Assembly: GCA_021159825.1 (NCBI GenBank)
Contig: JAGHDR010000307.1
Span: forward strand, 1 to 6,099
Source of the DNA: Deltaproteobacteria bacterium
Lineage (GTDB): Bacteria > Desulfobacterota > DSM-4660 > Desulfatiglandales > Desulfatiglandaceae
Direction: 5' to 3'
DNA: 6,099 nucleotides
Made by a program: the position numbers and the translations under genes. Below are positions 5,651 through 6,099 of this stretch, one piece after another. Position 1 is the first letter of the stretch. Each line of letters opens with the position of its first letter. The notes beneath the pieces are model-generated. The model saw only the letters and a program-made list of their open reading frames with translations. It made no database searches and was not told the DNA's origin.

Positions 5651-6099
5651 ATGGATGAAACGACTTTAAAGATGGCCATGGCAGGTTTTTTTCACGACAT
5701 GGGCAAGTTTGCGGACAAAGATACTTTGGGTGTGACGGAGAGATACTTTAATGATAATGCGGGGATCTATCTCCCCTTTCGTGATGGCCGACACACCCAC
5801 CAGCACGCGCTCTTTTCCGCTGCCTTCATTGAGCAAAAGGAGAGGTTCCTCCCGCCTCAATTGAACAGCGGGGGATGGGGGGAGGGCGATGCGTTCATCA
5901 ACCTGGCGGCGGGGCATCATGACCCGGAGACGCCCATGCAACAGATCATTACCGTCGCCGACAGGCTTACCAGCGGCATGGACAGGGATGTTTTTGATGG
6001 GGCCGACAGCAGGGAAATTGCGGTGCGCGATTACAAAAAGACCCGTTTACTGCCGCTGATGGAACAGTTGGAAAATCCCGATCTGGATGAAAGAGGAAA
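5651..6099 (+). CDS. cas10: Type III CRISPR large subunit Cas10, N-terminal HD domain (partial)
   Basis: The gene is cut by the right edge after 149 codons and has no stop in the window. Cas10 is the signature large subunit of type III complexes. Typically an N-terminal HD domain cuts single-stranded DNA, and later Palm domains make cyclic oligoadenylate. Only the HD domain is visible here. Seen directly: the H15-D16 motif in AGFFHDMGKF (11-20), histidines at 48, 50 and 52 before ALFSAAFIE, H89-H90 in LAAGHHDPE, and D104 in ITVADRLTSGMDR (100-112). All point to an intact HD nuclease. The ADRLTSGMDR stretch is more like Csm1 (III-A) than Cmr2 (III-B), but the subtype is not settled. AAGGAG (5639-5644) lies 6 bases before the ATG. 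The GGDD cyclase motif cannot be checked because it lies outside the window. Confidence 0.9.
   Translation, partial: MDETTLKMAMAGFFHDMGKFADKDTLGVTERYFNDNAGIYLPFRDGRHTHQHALFSAAFIEQKERFLPPQLNSGGWGEGDAFINLAAGHHDPETPMQQIITVADRLTSGMDRDVFDGADSREIAVRDYKKTRLLPLMEQLENPDLDERG

Overview
The window looks like part of a bacterial genome carrying a type III CRISPR-Cas locus with an adaptation module. Coding sequence is moderately GC-rich, Shine-Dalgarno sites are strong, and genes are packed tightly. Protein style and gene order (TPR protein, cas1, cas2, primase-polymerase, cas6, cas10) suggest an anaerobic deltaproteobacterium (Desulfobacterota-like). That taxonomic guess is an inference from style only. 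All six supported genes are on the + strand.

Layout. Positions 1-252 are non-coding and AT-rich in the middle. They hold a 13-bp tandem repeat, a leftward promoter candidate with a perfect TATAAT, a weaker rightward candidate, and an 8-bp-stem hairpin in the presumed leader of the first gene. Positions 253-1605 encode a 450-residue TPR-type repeat protein of unknown specific function. Positions 1627-2673 are cas1 and 2670-2954 are cas2, overlapping by four bases (GTGA). Positions 2978-4594 encode a 538-residue CRISPR-associated primase-polymerase (CAPP). It has a helical, TPR-like N-terminus, an archaeo-eukaryotic primase (AEP) catalytic core and a C-terminal cysteine-bearing region resembling the Fe-S domain of PriL. 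A 67-bp gap with a perfect TTGACA box and overlapping inverted repeats follows. Positions 4662-5606 are cas6, and from 5651 the window runs off inside cas10 (HD nuclease domain visible).

How the parts fit. Cas1-Cas2 integrate new spacers. The primase-polymerase probably synthesises or fills in DNA during spacer capture or integration, since CAPPs have been reported to associate physically with Cas1 and Cas2. Cas6 cuts precursor crRNA, and Cas10 is the large subunit of the type III interference complex, here with an intact HD nuclease motif. The HD-domain sequence pattern is closer to Csm1 (III-A) than to Cmr2, but the subtype-defining genes lie beyond the right edge. The TPR protein, first in the adaptation cluster, is the least understood member and may be a scaffold.

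No CRISPR array, reverse transcriptase, cas4, tRNA, rRNA or insertion sequence is visible in the window. The CAPP family itself is already described, so the less-explored parts are the TPR partner, the PriL-like tail and the control regions.
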